Positions 40,990 to 53,405 are shown, counted from the first letter of the stretch. The stretch: DNA of 64,000 nt from Trachythela sp. YZ-2020 (GCA_016169945.1 JADLSH010000331.1:1-64000); one strand, 5' to 3'. Translations and numbers: made by a program. Notes: generated by a model not told the origin, from the sequence alone.

Positions 40990-41416
40990 ACAATTCTACA
41001 TAGACTGGTTTCGTTTTTTAATGTTATATTTACACTGATTTTATATCGATATTGTTGCTTAAAACTATTTTGAGAATGTATATAAACTGTTAAGTGGCAC
41101 ATTTTCTGAAGTGCATCATATTTGGGGATCATGTTTTTACCTTGAAAACTGTTTTCCTTTTTGATGTTACATTTTTTTGTTAATTAATAACACAAAGTTT
41201 ATATTAATATTGTTGTTTAAAAAAAATACTTTAAGCATGTATATAAACTGTTGAGAAAAATTTTAGTGTTGTTGAGAAGTGTATTATATTTTACCCGTAT
41301 ACCTTTAACCATTTCCCGCCAAAACTAGTACTCATGAGGAATTTTGCCGCGTGTGCATCACGATAGCGATGATCTTTATACGTAACTGGAGTAAAAATAC
41401 AATGTCTCGAAATGAG

Positions 41417-43497
41417 CCAGAGGAGGTTGGACAGCAGGCCGCAAAGCATCATGGGTAATGAGCGTATGTTTCCACGTGCGGCCTCATATATGCGTTGACT
41501 GCCGTGAAGTCAACATCTCTGGGACATGGCAAATTCTGCGAAAATGGACGCTATTGATCCAGAGACTCAATGCCATCATTATGGATGTGTTTAGTGTTTG
41601 TGTATCGATGTATAACAAGGCTCTTTGAGTCCGTTTAATGGATTTATTTGTGCAGAAATCTCAAAGGCTGCGTGTGATCAACTTGTCTTGTGGTCAATAT
41701 AAATGTTGTGCTGAAAATTCTATATGTATTTGTGGACACTTTGTTCAGTGTTGCACGTATTGCATTTTATACACTTAAGTAAATGATTTCATAAGCTGAC
41801 CCATTGGCACTGCCTGGATCGTCTGTATTTGTAATGTATTAATAGTGCAACTAGTGAGGAGTGTAGTACAGACAGTTAACTAAATATTTATTGGCCAGAT
41901 TGATCTTTTGCAACAGAAATTACTTGTGAAATGTAGACAAAACAAACTTTACAGTAATATACAGTTCCATTTTTATTGAAAATACATAGCACATGCATAA
42001 AATATAATAATATCTCTGCTCATTCTCTACATATATAAATAAATATTAAAGAAAGCAAATATCCACCAAGAAGGCAAATTAACAATACAATGATAGAATT
42101 CAAACCAAAATACAAATCTGTAAAGAAACAACAAATTTTATTCTAAAACTCAGCACTTATTTTAAACAGTAAAGTCCACTTCTTCAGAAAAATACGAGCA
42201 ATCACTGCGTCAATTGTGGAAATTCGAGATGTTCAACTTCAAAGATTGTTGACAGAAATGGCATCGGATTAATACAATATGACCATAGCCGTACGGGACG
42301 TGGGGGCAGGGGGGGCACCTGCCCCCCCAAAAATTTGGAGATTAAAGTTATTCGGGCAAATGGTTCGCGAATATTCGGGCAAAATAGAAATATATTATTA
42401 ATTTGTAAGATTAATATATCGTTTTTTTTTTTAAAAAAAAAACAGATTAAAAAGTTAGGAGTTTTTTTTAATTTTTTTAAATACACCCCTAAATAGTAAT
42501 ATGTGATTAATATTGGTAATTAAATTATTGGTTGTATGTTATCATTTTAGCGAAATTCGTTAATTTTTGCAATTTTTTTAAAATTTAAAAAATTCAAAAA
42601 AATTTCGGCTAGCCCGCAAAGAAAGTTAGTCTATGCGCCTATGAATATGACAACGTACAGCCTACATAAAAGATCAAAATAACGTTTCCCTTAAAAATAC
42701 TGCTCACATAGGTAGATCAATAGTTATTGAAATAGCATGGATGCATTCCAAAATAAAAATTGAATAACAATGACAAAATATTCGATATATTTGCGAGTCG
42801 AGTGGGCCGTCAGACAACAAAATTGCAGACAGAGACAGACACTAGCCCAGATATAAAATCTCTAAACAACACGCAAATAACTTCTAAATCTCCTAAAATT
42901 CATTCAAAAGTACTTTAACGCTTACTCTAAAGTCTAAAGAATAACGCTCTTTATATTAAAGAAGTTTCAAGATTCATTGGGAAAAACAAGCTTTGGTGGC
43001 GCAATGTCGTCAGGCGCAATAAGGTGCCATTTTGGCAAAAGTTGAAATGAGTATGGTCACTTCAATACCGAATATCTCGAAAACTGCCGGGGGACCTCCG
43101 GGACCCCTCCAGCAGATTTTTAGTTTATACATTTATCTTGACTTTTTTGCAAAAAATAGAAAAATCGAACCATGGGAATTCTAGATATTTTATTTTGAAA
43201 GTTGTAAACAGACGCGGCCCTGAGTCATCACGTAACGAAGACACGGCAAACTTTGATGCTCAAAATAAGTTTAAAAATGACACTTACCTCAAAAGTTTTC
43301 GCAGATATCGCAAGTCCTTATATAATATGAAAGCCACGCTTGCTTTTTTACAGATTTTTTAAAATATTAATATGTATTTTTCAAGTGTTTCTGCGTGCAA
43401 TGCAAATTACACGACCAAGAATTTTGACAAACACGATGGAAAAATAGCGCGATTTCATTGGTCGAAATTCACGTGACAGCTGTCCACCCTCCTCTGG
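41417..43497. mobile_element. 2.1-kb inverted-repeat element, unit B only
   Basis: Ends ccagaggaggttggacag and ctgtccaccctcctctgg are inverted with one mismatch. Imperfect flanks (aaatgag / aaatggc) suggest a 7-8 bp duplication, and unit A has uninterrupted gaaatgagcg at 11138-11147. No transposase is visible. A smaller hAT-like element is nested at 42284-42654. Class uncertain. Confidence 0.7.
42284..42654. mobile_element. Nested hAT-type element with 8-bp duplication
   Basis: Starts catagccgtacggg and ends tatgcgcctatg, flanked by aatatgac at 42276-42283 and 42655-42662. It carries a gcaggggggg block and A/T runs. A truncated relative begins at 63937 and runs off the window. Confidence 0.75.
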
Positions 43498-43510
43498 AAA
43501 TGGCGTCTTA

Positions 43511-43781
43511 AGGCTCTTTTCCACTCGTCGAAAACCAACCCACAACTCGCTGCGTGTTCTTGCATGTAATTAAAACAAACTGTCGAGCATTGTGATTGGA
43601 TGAAAGTACCGCAGCGAGCTTGCGAGTTGGTTTTTGCGACGAGTGGAAACCAACTCGCAAGCTCGCTGCGAGTACTTTCATCCAAATGATCCAATCACAA
43701 TGCTCGACAGTTTATTTTAATTACATGCAAGAACTCGCAGCGAGCTTGCGAGTTGGTTTTGCGATGAGTGGAAAAGAGCCT
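43511..43781. mobile_element. PIF/Harbinger-type MITE, unit B only
   Basis: Ends aggctcttttccactcg and cgatgagtggaaaagagcct with TTA on both sides (43508-43510, 43782-43784). Unit A has a single TTA at 11150-11152. A 3-bp TWA duplication is the hallmark of PIF/Harbinger. Most of the length is a long hairpin of about 130-bp arms built from agcgagcttgcgagttgg repeats. Confidence 0.82.
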
Positions 43782-44338
43782 TTAGACTGGATTCACAGCA
43801 AAGCCGTACATGCCGTACACAGTCACTCACCACGGCGTAGTGGTGAAAACACGGGCGGCAAAACAACAATGGCGCGCCTAATCTTAGAGATTTGAAAAAG
43901 AACTCAAAACAATTATAAAACTAAAAACGAACTAAAAATTTACTCTAGTTACTAGTACGTAACAAATAGCCTGCATCTTCCGTTTTTTCGACCGAAATAG
44001 GAGGAATTTTTTTCCATCTTCCATATTCCTCTAGTATATAGGTCAGTGTTAGCCGCCCGTGTTCGAAATCTCAGCGGATTTCAGAATCATTTCCATTATA
44101 CTCTAGCGCACAGTTCACACAAGCACTCAAGCAGCCATTTTAAAATATTTATAACAGTCAAACTGCCAAACTTTATTCTATTTTCTTGCTAATTGCAGTT
44201 TCATAAAAGTGATTACCTCAATTTCTTAGTGTTTAAGCTTCATAGATTTTACTGTTGGCTGGTGAGTACTGAGTGGTGAACGTTCAATCTCATGTGTTTA
44301 GGATTTGTTCCTTACTACGTGTTATCACTTATCAAATT

Positions 44339-45640
44339 ATGACTGATCATTGTGAGGAGATGTTTTCAACATCGAGCAGCTTGGACTTAGCAAGAGAAGA
44401 AAGAAAACACAAATCTTATGAATGTGATGTTTGCCATAAGAGATTTTCAAAGTCAATCAATTTGATAAGACATCAAAGAACACACACTGGAGACAAACCC
44501 TTTGAATGTGATGTTTGCAAGAAGACATTTTCTCGATCAATCCATTTAGTAGCACACAAAAGAACACACACTGGAGACAAACCTTATGAATGTGATGTTT
44601 GTAAGAAGAAATTTTCTCTATCAAGCCATTTAGCAACACACAAAAGAACACACACTGGAGACAAACCTTATGTATGTGATGTTTGTAAGAAGAAATTTTC
44701 TCTATCAAGCTATTTAGTAGCACATAAAAGAACACACACTGGAGACAAACCCTTTGAATGTGATGTTTGCAAGAAGAAATTTTCTCAATCAATCCATTTA
44801 GTAACACACAAAAGAACACACACTGGAGACAAACCTTATGTATGTGATGTTTGTAAGAAGAAATTTTCTCTATCAAGCCATTTAGCAAGACACAAAAGAA
44901 CACACACTGGAGACAAACCTTATGAATGTGATGTTTGTAAGAAGAAATTTTCTCTATCAAGCCATTTAGTAACACACAAAAGAACGCACACTGGAGACAA
45001 AGCTTATGAATGTGATGTTTGTAAGAAGAAATTTTCTCTATCAAGCTCTTTGACAACACACAAAAGAACACACACTGGAGACAAACCTTATGAATGTGAT
45101 GTTTGTAAGAAGAAATTTCCTAGATCAAGCTCTTTGACAACACACAAAAGAACACACACTGGAGACAAACCTTATGAATGTGATGTTTGTAAGAAGAAAT
45201 TTTCTCTATCAAGCTCTTTGACAAGACACAAAAGAACACACACTGGAGACAAACCTTATGAATGTGATGTTTGTAAGAAGAGATTTTCTTGCTCAAATAA
45301 TTTGGTAAGACATGAAAAAATACATTTTTTGTGTAGCACTTGTCGTAGAGAAATCATTCAACCACAAGAATTACAAGAACATTTTTTCAAGGATGAAGTC
45401 ACTGGAAAATATGTTTGCAAAAAATGCAGTGAAAGGTTTGGTAATGTCAAGAAATTAGTTCGACATATAGCAAGGCAACATGGCAATATTACAAACTGTC
45501 AATGTGGTTTATGCCAAGAATTGGAATCAACAAAACCAACTGGTATTGGATATATTTGTGGTGTCTGTGACATGGAGTTTGATGTTCCAAGCAAACTTGA
45601 AACTCACATGGTTACTCATGACATGTCGAAAGCTGACTAA
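44339..45640 (+). CDS. C2H2 zinc-finger protein with 11 tandem fingers, unit B
   Basis: Paralogue or allele of 11714-13435, 433 residues, same leader, start ATG, C-terminal domain and 3' UTR. It has 11 array fingers of 28 residues at about 27-334. The length difference is exactly five fingers (140 residues), the sign of unequal exchange within the 84-bp array. Helix residues at -1, 2, 3 and 6 read K-I-N-R, R-I-H-A, L-S-H-T, L-S-Y-A, Q-I-H-T, L-S-H-R, L-S-H-T, L-S-S-T, R-S-S-T, L-S-S-R, C-N-N-R. The last fingers match unit A; the middle ones do not. Probable DNA-binding regulator of unknown target. Confidence 0.88.
   Translation: MTDHCEEMFSTSSSLDLAREERKHKSYECDVCHKRFSKSINLIRHQRTHTGDKPFECDVCKKTFSRSIHLVAHKRTHTGDKPYECDVCKKKFSLSSHLATHKRTHTGDKPYVCDVCKKKFSLSSYLVAHKRTHTGDKPFECDVCKKKFSQSIHLVTHKRTHTGDKPYVCDVCKKKFSLSSHLARHKRTHTGDKPYECDVCKKKFSLSSHLVTHKRTHTGDKAYECDVCKKKFSLSSSLTTHKRTHTGDKPYECDVCKKKFPRSSSLTTHKRTHTGDKPYECDVCKKKFSLSSSLTRHKRTHTGDKPYECDVCKKRFSCSNNLVRHEKIHFLCSTCRREIIQPQELQEHFFKDEVTGKYVCKKCSERFGNVKKLVRHIARQHGNITNCQCGLCQELESTKPTGIGYICGVCDMEFDVPSKLETHMVTHDMSKAD
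44417..45330 (+). repeat. 84-bp coding tandem repeat, 11 units
   Basis: Same repeat as in unit A with five fewer units. The long antisense frame here (204 codons) is a by-product of repeat periodicity. Confidence 0.85.
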
Positions 45641-46162
45641 ACAATTCTACATAAACTGTTTTCGTTTTTTAATGTTATATTTACACTGAGTTTATACCGA
45701 TATTGTTGATTAAAACTATTTTGAGAATGTATATAAACTGTTAAGTGGCAAATTTCCTGAAGTGTATCATATTTGGGGATCATGTTTTTACCTTGAACAC
45801 TGTGGGCTACGAGGGTTTTGCATTTTGAAATAGTTTTTTAGGCAAGCCCCCTCCATACCTGGCATATTTTTGGTGACCCCCCCAAAACAACAGACATTCA
45901 GTAGTTACAAAAAATCATGACCCCCTCCCAAAAAAACTATTCGAATTAAACTATTTGTTTTCATTCATGTTGTGCTCAACTTTTAAATTGATTTAAGCAA
46001 ACTATAATTAAATGTGATTTATTTGATGTTGGATTCGTCACTTCACGAATCTGAATAGTTGCAATAACAAATTTCAGTGCTACAAATCCAGGAACTTTTG
46101 CTGTGGTGTTTATACGTGATGGTGGGAGCGTACTCAGCGTAGTGGTTTAGTCTGAATGATTG

Positions 46163-46833
46163 AAAGAAGGTTGTCCTGAAAAAAGTCAAAACCTTGAAGT
46201 ATAAACCTTAAACTCTAAGCGTGCAAAGCATCATGAATATGGGGCAGGCAAAAATAGGATTTTTTTAATTCTTTGAGTTGTATGATCATGGCCTTTTTTA
46301 ACTAATGTACTGGAGGGGCCAAAGCCCCCCCCCAGCCCCCATGTTGGCCCCCCCCCAGTAAACTATTTTGGCCCCTCTAGTGAAGGTCTCTTTTGTCCAA
46401 AGTATAAGCATAGAATAGGAAATGACTAGAAAGGCCACTTTGAGGCCGAACCTTTTGACGCTGCGCATGTCGCATTACGCATGTTCATTACCATTATTCT
46501 AGCCAGTCAATTGCAATTTCTGACCAATAAACACACTGAACTGGCTGGTCCGCCATTATTCTGTCCAGATAACTGCATAAAAATAGGGTGTCACGTTGCA
46601 CTGCTGAGTGGCCTTTCTGGTCATTTCCTATTCTGTGGTATAAGCGAAAAAGGGGGAAAACTCTATGTTTGATACAAAATACCATTAGTGTGAATAATGT
46701 AGTATATGTGCTACTGTTTACAACACAACCTAACCTATATATCCATACGCCCATGATGCTTTGCCACGCTAAGAGTTTGAGGTTTAAATTTTAAGGTTTT
46801 GACTTTTTTCAGAACAACTTTTTTTGAATTAAC
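46163..46833. mobile_element. Composite inverted-repeat element with nested insertions
   Basis: Arms of about 80 bp (ctgaaaaaagtcaaaacctt on the left, its reverse complement on the right; also caaagcatcatg / catgatgctttg). Inside lie a fragment of the nested 39608-type element and the MITE at 46409-46637, giving three layers of insertion. Confidence 0.65.
46409..46637. mobile_element. MITE, CACAGWATAG family, member 3
   Basis: Nearly identical to member 2. A 7-bp duplication gtataag flanks it (46402-46408 and 46638-46644). The related sequence near 39715 shows the uninterrupted ataagcaaaag. It is inserted in an older repeat. Confidence 0.85.
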
Positions 46834-47615
46834 TGTATATATTGTACAGTATATAGATGGTAACAAATGTATCTATGTATTAGTGTTGCATAACCGTTGA
46901 GTATCAACCCTTTGGAAAATAAAATTCATTGGTAACCTGACTATATATAACTATTTTATTAATATATTCGTGACATTCATATTCGCAGACAAGTTTGCCT
47001 TGCTCATATTTGTGACTTTTCGACAAAATATTTCACGAGGCTATATTTTTGTGATTTCGATATGACGACAATGAAACAAAGCTTAGAATGGAAAGGGTTA
47101 AGAAATTTAATTCGAAAGTCTTTAATTTTGCGATATTTTAAAGGTGATGTAAAGTCCCGATGTAAAGTCCTGGACTTTACATGGTCTTTACCAATCATGA
47201 AAAATAGGTACGCTAAGCGTACATGTATCTGCTCATGCGTATTTGCATAAGTGTATAAGTATAATTAAAGAGTTGTAACTTCTTTTCCATGGGTCAATTA
47301 ATACAAGAGGTCTATTAGTGTATGAACTTTAATATTGCTCCGAAACAATTGTGCATAGAGGGATGAGGGCCTATAGCCCATGGGGGCAATTTTTAAAACA
47401 ATTGTGAAACCATCAGATTTTAATCTTTTATACTTGGGAATAAAAGGTTGTAGTAAACAGCAGTATTTACACACCACATATAAATATTAAATACCGCCTA
47501 GTCCCCCTATAGCCACAACAGTTTGGGAGAGAAATGCCAAATTGTACCTATGTCTTTTATCAATCAAATATCAAAAGTAAACTTAGTATGAGGTGATGTT
47601 GACTATGTTGTTGAC

Positions 47616-48345
47616 GGTATATTGACTGTGTGTATTTTTCATGTTTTTTTGCTCGGAATTGGTTGGTTGTAATAATGGAGTCAGTATCTGCCCAAGGAAT
47701 ACGTTCTTCTGAGTAAATATCGTAAAAATATCAAGCGGCGGATATTAGTTTGCAGATTTAGTAGACGATATTGTCTATCGACGCTCATCGCTAAATCTCT
47801 GTAAACGTGGAAGGGCATTAATTCGTTAATATATAGACGATGAAATTATTATATACATCGATTTTCGATTTTCGTTGCGAAGTTCATAATGAATTCAGAA
47901 CCGGTTTGTATCACTGGGCATTTGCATGATTGGCTGCTTTTTCTCTAGTAACCAATCAGAGGGTTTGTTTACAAACTGCTTGTGAATCATGATGAACTTT
48001 TGAACTTCGCAACAAATTTCCGAAGTTCGAAACGAAGTTCAGACATTTGAATGAAAAGTTATCGACTGTAATGTATGATCCCTTGTCGTCTTGATAACGA
48101 ATTCTAATGTTGCACCACTATGCTGCCCACGTTTAGATGACTTAGCGCAGGGCGTCGATTGACAATATCGTCTACTAAATCTGCAAATTTATATCCGCCG
48201 CTTGATATTTTGCTCCGAAGAACGAAAAAGTTTACCCATTTTTCTGGGCGGTATTCAACTTTAACTTGAATGCTTGACTCCATTATTACAACCAACACCA
48301 TTTCCGATCAAAACAATATCATGAATACACTGTCGAACAGGTCGA
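47616..48345. mobile_element. Large fold-back element
   Basis: Arms of about 150-190 bp pair, for example gatttagtagacgatattgt with acaatatcgtctactaaatc and ttgtaataatggagtca with tgactccattattacaa. An inner inverted pair (gcgaagttcat / gaacttcgc) sits in the loop. No coding sequence. Confidence 0.7.
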
Positions 48346-48489
48346 AAACTCGAAATATATTCGGGTATTGACCTTGACAACGCCTGACGGCGTCTTGATA
48401 ACATCATAAGATGACGTCACAAACATTGTTTTCAAACGACAAAACTTATCGGCGAAACTTTTGCATTCCAAACTCAACCGGGAAGCTCA

Positions 48490-49690
48490 GTACTTGACAT
48501 GCACTGCTAAACCACGACTTGCTAATATGACAATATAGGTGGGTGTCAGTAAACACTACCGGGCAGATGCACAGACGGATTTACTGGGAGGAGAGGCGTT
48601 GCAGGGGTGCACACCCCCTAGAAAACGTCAGCCCCCACACAAAAAGTCAGAATAAACGAATTCATACTGAAATTTTCACGATCTATGGCGTTTTTGACAT
48701 AATTTGAGCTGGGGCGAAAGAGTGCACCCCCCGGGAAAACTCTGCACCCCTTCTGTCAGATGAGCCTGTACCCGCCCCTGGACAGATGGTAGTTTACCTT
48801 CAGAACTGTTCACAGTTATAGTGAACTAGGTCGGTTACAATTTTCAAATATTTTCGCGTACATACTAAATGGATGACCCCCAGTTGCGTTTATGTAGGCC
48901 CAACGCCAGGCTATTTCTGGACAGGTTTGAAATCGTCATCAAAAACATGCCACATGCTTCTGCTGCTCGTGGTTATTGGAACGACTTTCGTGTGTGCGTG
49001 TGTGATCTTTGTAGCTGAGCTTATCCTTTATCAAAATAATACCCTGGTTAAAAAGTCTCAGTCAATTGGTGATTGTTGTGGATTGGTTAGGTTTGAGATA
49101 GCTACCAAACCGCCTACCAAACCATAATGAAAATGAAAAATGCACACATTTTATTTCTACAACATGCATTTCTATTCTAAACTAAATAAACGGTTTCTTG
49201 AAACTACGGCATTTACTTTGGAAGTTTACACACTACTTTTTAGGTCCCTAAAATATATAGATAAATGTACTTCCCGAATTTGAGTCCACACGAAACAATA
49301 ACTTGAACTCGAAGCTCTGAAGCCAATGTGTCCATTGTAAATTAAGCCAAACATGAGAGCACTTGGCTGAGGTACCAACCTCTCTAGGCCGTTTGATCAG
49401 CCACACTCACGTGTGCGCATGAATTTCGCTAATAATTTGACCTTGCGAGGCGGTGAGACAATTTCTATTATGTCTGATATGAGAGTATCTTGCAAAGTCT
49501 ACGACCTCTCTCATGGCGGTGAGCTCAGTCAAGATCTCTCGTGTGCGATAGCTTTAGTAGTTTTCATTGCCAGCCAGCAAATTGGGGAAGTGTATATTGT
49601 TACATGTTCAATTATCTAATTGTGAACTGGACTGTGATTTATAAAATGCACGAGCCTTAAATGCCGCGAGGTGTCCGTTGCTTTTATACG
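48490..49690 (+). repeat. Third, partial copy of the duplicated unit
   Basis: Matches unit A 5910-6245 and then 6880-8400 in order, more diverged than A versus B. The stretch holding the RECQL terminal exon and the left half of the following MITE is deleted. The Helitron-like insertion is absent. It therefore records an older duplication of the RECQL 3' region. Confidence 0.7.
48570..48780. mobile_element. hAT-like element in the third copy
   Basis: Begins cacagacggatttactgg and ends gtacccgcccctg. Flanks ggcagatg and gacagatg match at 7 of 8 bases. Relatives lie in unit A near 5990-6205 and unit B near 36860-36985. Confidence 0.6.
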
Positions 49691-50148
49691 GAAAATATGC
49701 AGGTGCGTCTTTATATACTTTCATCGCCAGCTCGGTTGCTAACCCGTTGCTGTGCAATAATAAAGTTGGTAAATCAGCTACGATTTTGGTGGAGTGCCGT
49801 ATACAAGTTTGTTGGAACAGATAAAAGAAAGCAATGATTCAAGAATCATGGATATATTAATACGTAATTATGCTCTAACTACACTTCGATTTGTGATCTA
49901 TCATAGACCAGTCACATTTTAATGGCTGCTCAGAGAATGCTGGGCAATAGGGTCGACAGATGCTGGTTTTAAATTCATCCAATACTTTTCCTTCCTCTCT
50001 GTATGCAAAAATTAGCACGTATTATAGTGTATTAACAGTAGTATCACGGAATACCTACAGACAGTAATTGGGCAATACCCCAAGTTAAAATTTTGGACAA
50101 CTCGCATGCCTATAGTTAGTATACTAGGTAATAGCATAATAATGCACG

Positions 50149-50226
50149 CGTGAGTTTTTCAAAGACGATCAATATTGCACGAGTCCGAAGGACGAGTGCA
50201 ATTTGATGTCTTTGAAAACTCACGAG
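50149..50226. repeat. Strong hairpin, about 37-bp arms
   Basis: Arms cgtgagtttttcaaagac and gtctttgaaaactcacg with inner gcacgagtccgaaggacgag. Such a structure is probably a MITE relic. The rest of 49700-51070 shows no gene. Confidence 0.6.
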
Positions 50227-51074
50227 TGTTTGTTTTTCCAAATTTCAGGAGAAACCATAGTATTACTTATTAATAATATACATGAAAAAATTACACGCTT
50301 TGAGAACACTTGTGCGGCACTCACCTACGCCGTTTAAGCATTGTTTTCGTTGCTTGTTAGCAAACTTTTTCAGTCTATGTGCTCCTTGAACTTAAATTGT
50401 TGTATTCACGTACGATTTTCCATTGGAAGTGCAGAAAAAGTCGTCAAAAAGTGAAAATTTACATTGCTAATATCCGCCGCCATGTTGTTTTTTCTTGCCT
50501 CGTTTGCAGGCTCTGATCTTGTTTTGTTAATTTGCACTGCTGTAAAAGTGTGCACTGCTCTTAATTGCACTGCTCTTAGGCAATCAGAATTGAGTAATTT
50601 TTTCATCTATATTATTACTATTGTTACATTTGACGGAAGCGTATAGAAAAAATAACAAAGCATTGAGTATATTTACATGAATGAACAACTCATATACATA
50701 ACTCTAATGCTCGGTTACCTTTGTTTTATTCGATAGGCTTTCATGTACTATAGGATATGCGAATTGTACAAAGTTCTCATTTGGGCAACAGATTACAAAC
50801 ACGCGTGAGCTGGGTTTATTCTACATCTAAGCTACTTTGAGAAAAGTGTACGGTGGCCCAGAGAGGCAATCCATCATTTCTTTTAAATAAGCTTATTTTC
50901 CTTAAAGAAACTCAAACTTTAAAATAAACCTTTGCAAAGTAGTTTTTTCGTTGCTGAAAGTTCAAATTTGGTGTGGACCTTCTGAAAATTTGCCATGCGG
51001 GAAATTACGGTAGTAGCTGGGGAAAGTTAAGTTTATGGCTGCCGATTCCGATGATAGATTTCGGATAAATTAAT

Positions 51075-51220
51075 GATAAATCTACCTGAAAAATACAATG
51101 AGAACTTCGACGTTTCGAGCGAAGGCCCTTCGTCTGAAAGGGCCTTTCCACTAACTTCCAGACGAAGGGCCTTGCCTCGAAACGTCGAAGTTCTCATTGT
51201 ATTTTTCAGGTAGTTTTACA
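51075..51220. mobile_element. Fold-back element with gaaacgtcgaagttctc arms
   Basis: Arms from ctacctgaaaaatacaatg to its reverse complement, with inner gaaggcccttcgtc. Single-arm relatives occur at about 735-800, 29191-29265 and 51715-51780, so it is a dispersed family. Confidence 0.65.
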
Positions 51221-51792
51221 CCACACTCAACCGCCATATTTGCTATGCTCTACCCACACTGGCACTGCACGTTAATGATAAATCACCTAACATCACATAT
51301 TATTTCTTCAATGGCGTTTTGTTGGAGATGTGCGAATGAGAAGAGTGGGCCATAAACTCAACTTTCAGTTACAAACCTAATTTGATGCAGCCAAAATTTC
51401 AGAAAGTCCAGGGATTTCAACTTTTGGCAAACAAATTTTAACTTTGCATTTGAAGTTTTTTTCAGAAAAAGAAGCTAATACCAGACGCAATACTGAAATG
51501 CAGTGCCCCATCTAGTCTAGCACAAGAGTAAATAATCATTCTCCATCAGTGTATGTGTGTGTTTAACTAAATATCACAGCATCTCTTCGCAAGTTCGCCT
51601 ATATTTCGTTTTTATATGCTTCTAGTAAGTTTGAGCACCGCAGTTATCGAGAATATGTCAGAATACTGGCAACATTGTAAGGCATTTTAAGTCCTGGGTA
51701 ATGCTAACAAGGGCTTTCGCTTGAAACGTCGAAGTTTTTGTTGAATTTTTCAGGTAAATTGATCCTAAAGACCCGAAGCTTATTGTATAGAC

Positions 51793-52507
51793 CAACATAG
51801 GTGCAATTTGTCTGGGCATGCGCGAGATTTACGAAAACAAGATGGCGGCCGTAAATCGACTAGATTAAAAATTCCCTTTGCAACTGTTTTCTACTAAAAA
51901 TAGTAAAATGAATTATTTTTTTACATCGTTGTACATCATACGTTGTACGCGTAATTCGCAAAATTATAAGAAATTAGAATATCCATTTACTAATATTGTA
52001 AATCAATCATGGCACGTGTCTAAATTTGGCAGTTTTCCAATTTTTTACAAAAACTAAAACATTACAAAAGTATTGAATACTTCATAAGGACGCTTAAATA
52101 TCATTTTGGTGAGGTTCTATGATGGGATTTTAATTTTCGTTAATTTACTCCATACTTCTAAAAAACTGTTCACAGAAACCTCGCCAGAATTATATATAAG
52201 CTTCCTTATTAAGTATTCAATACTTTTGTAGTGTTTTAGTGGTTGGAAAAATTTGGAAAACTGCCAAATTTAGACACGTGCCATGATAGATTTACAATAT
52301 TAGTAAATGAACATTCTAATTTCTTAAAATTTTGCGAATTACGCAAAAAAATTAAGTATGATGTACAACGATGTCAAGCAAAATAATTAATTTTACTATT
52401 TTTAGTAGAAAACACTTGCAAAGAGAATTTTTAATCTAGTCGATTTTACTGCCGCCATCTTGTTTTCGTAAATCTCGCGCATGCGCAGACAAATTGCACC
52501 TATGTTG
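51793..52507. mobile_element. Long fold-back element with 7-bp duplication
   Basis: Arms of roughly 350 bp begin caacataggtgcaatttgtc and end with its reverse complement. Both flanks are tatagac (51786-51792 and 52508-52514). The arms contain a gatggcgg/ccgccatc motif. No coding sequence. The same 7-bp duplication size and CA start as the CACAGWATAG MITEs may mean a shared transposase class. Confidence 0.8.
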
Positions 52508-52519
52508 TATAGACCTATA

Positions 52520-53140
52520 CTGGCACCTCACGATCAATCAAACCAAAGCTTTAACATAATAGATTTATCCCCTTTCAGAGAGCCACACTACCTCTGTCCA
52601 CAAGGATTGGAATGCGCTTTCGGGATAAAAAGCCCTGAAGCGTGCCTTAAAACAAATTGCTCCCGGCGGTCAAATAGAGGATATACAGGGAGTATACTTA
52701 GATTCCTGAGTCAGTTAAAGCATATTTTCCAGTATATGGTGTGTGTTTCTGACTACTTTCTGCCTTTCTACCACGTTCTTTCTCAAACTAAATAGGAAAT
52801 TTGGAAAAGAATGGGAACATTCTTTGGAAATAGTACTCTATGTATGAAAATGGCACGCAATTTGTATGGAAATTAGACCAATTCCGTAGTAATTGCATGC
52901 CATTGTCTTACCATGCAAACACTATGGAAATACTAGGAATAGAACATTTCCATTTCATTTCATTTCGATCGTATATACATGGATTTCAAAAGGATATGGA
53001 ATTTGTTTTGATTTTCAACGGTTATGTTCAATGCTATCGAGACTTCAGGATTTCAAAATTTTAAACTGCCGTCATAGATTAGGTTGAAAATTAACAAAAG
53101 GGCGGACAAATTTCGAACAACGTCAAAGATGGAGAAGATT
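52520..53140. other. No gene seen
   Basis: Between the fold-back element and the last BHMT exon. Open frames at 52481-52795 and 52840-53064 have no recognisable content. Confidence 0.35.
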
Positions 53141-53142
53141 AT

Positions 53143-53405
53143 CTAACGCGCCTTTTTACATACACGCCCACCTTCGTCTCGGATCTGTAGTGAAAAATGG
53201 GTTCTAAGGTGCGCCATTTCCAGCAAACCACCCGAGTGCATAAATAATAGCATATTACGCTCTGTTTTATGTACCTCCTCAGAAATGGCTCGAATGTGAT
53301 AAGCCTTGAACCCGCAACATCCGCCAACATATCTGACACCAAAGTCGTACGCACTTCGTGTCAATTTATGGACATCCCATCTTGTTATCTGACGTGCCTC
53401 TAAAG
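53143..53405 (-). CDS. BHMT: BHMT last visible exon: GGCCG zinc site
   Basis: Acceptor cccatccag. It reads [20 protein letters not shown], then [20 protein letters not shown], with the paired zinc cysteines. After ISEEV the sequence no longer resembles BHMT and ends at TAG (53145-53143), so the C-terminal dimer/tetramer arm of the family is missing. An unseen splice site before the divergence is possible. Confidence 0.82.

Noticed and set aside
44457..45071. Long antisense frames across the zinc-finger arrays
   Set aside because: Periodic shadows of the 84-bp coding repeat; cysteine/histidine-poor and without independent support.
52481..52795. 104-codon frame with FREPHYLCPQGLECAF
   Set aside because: Starts inside the arm of the fold-back element, no splice sites or family resemblance.
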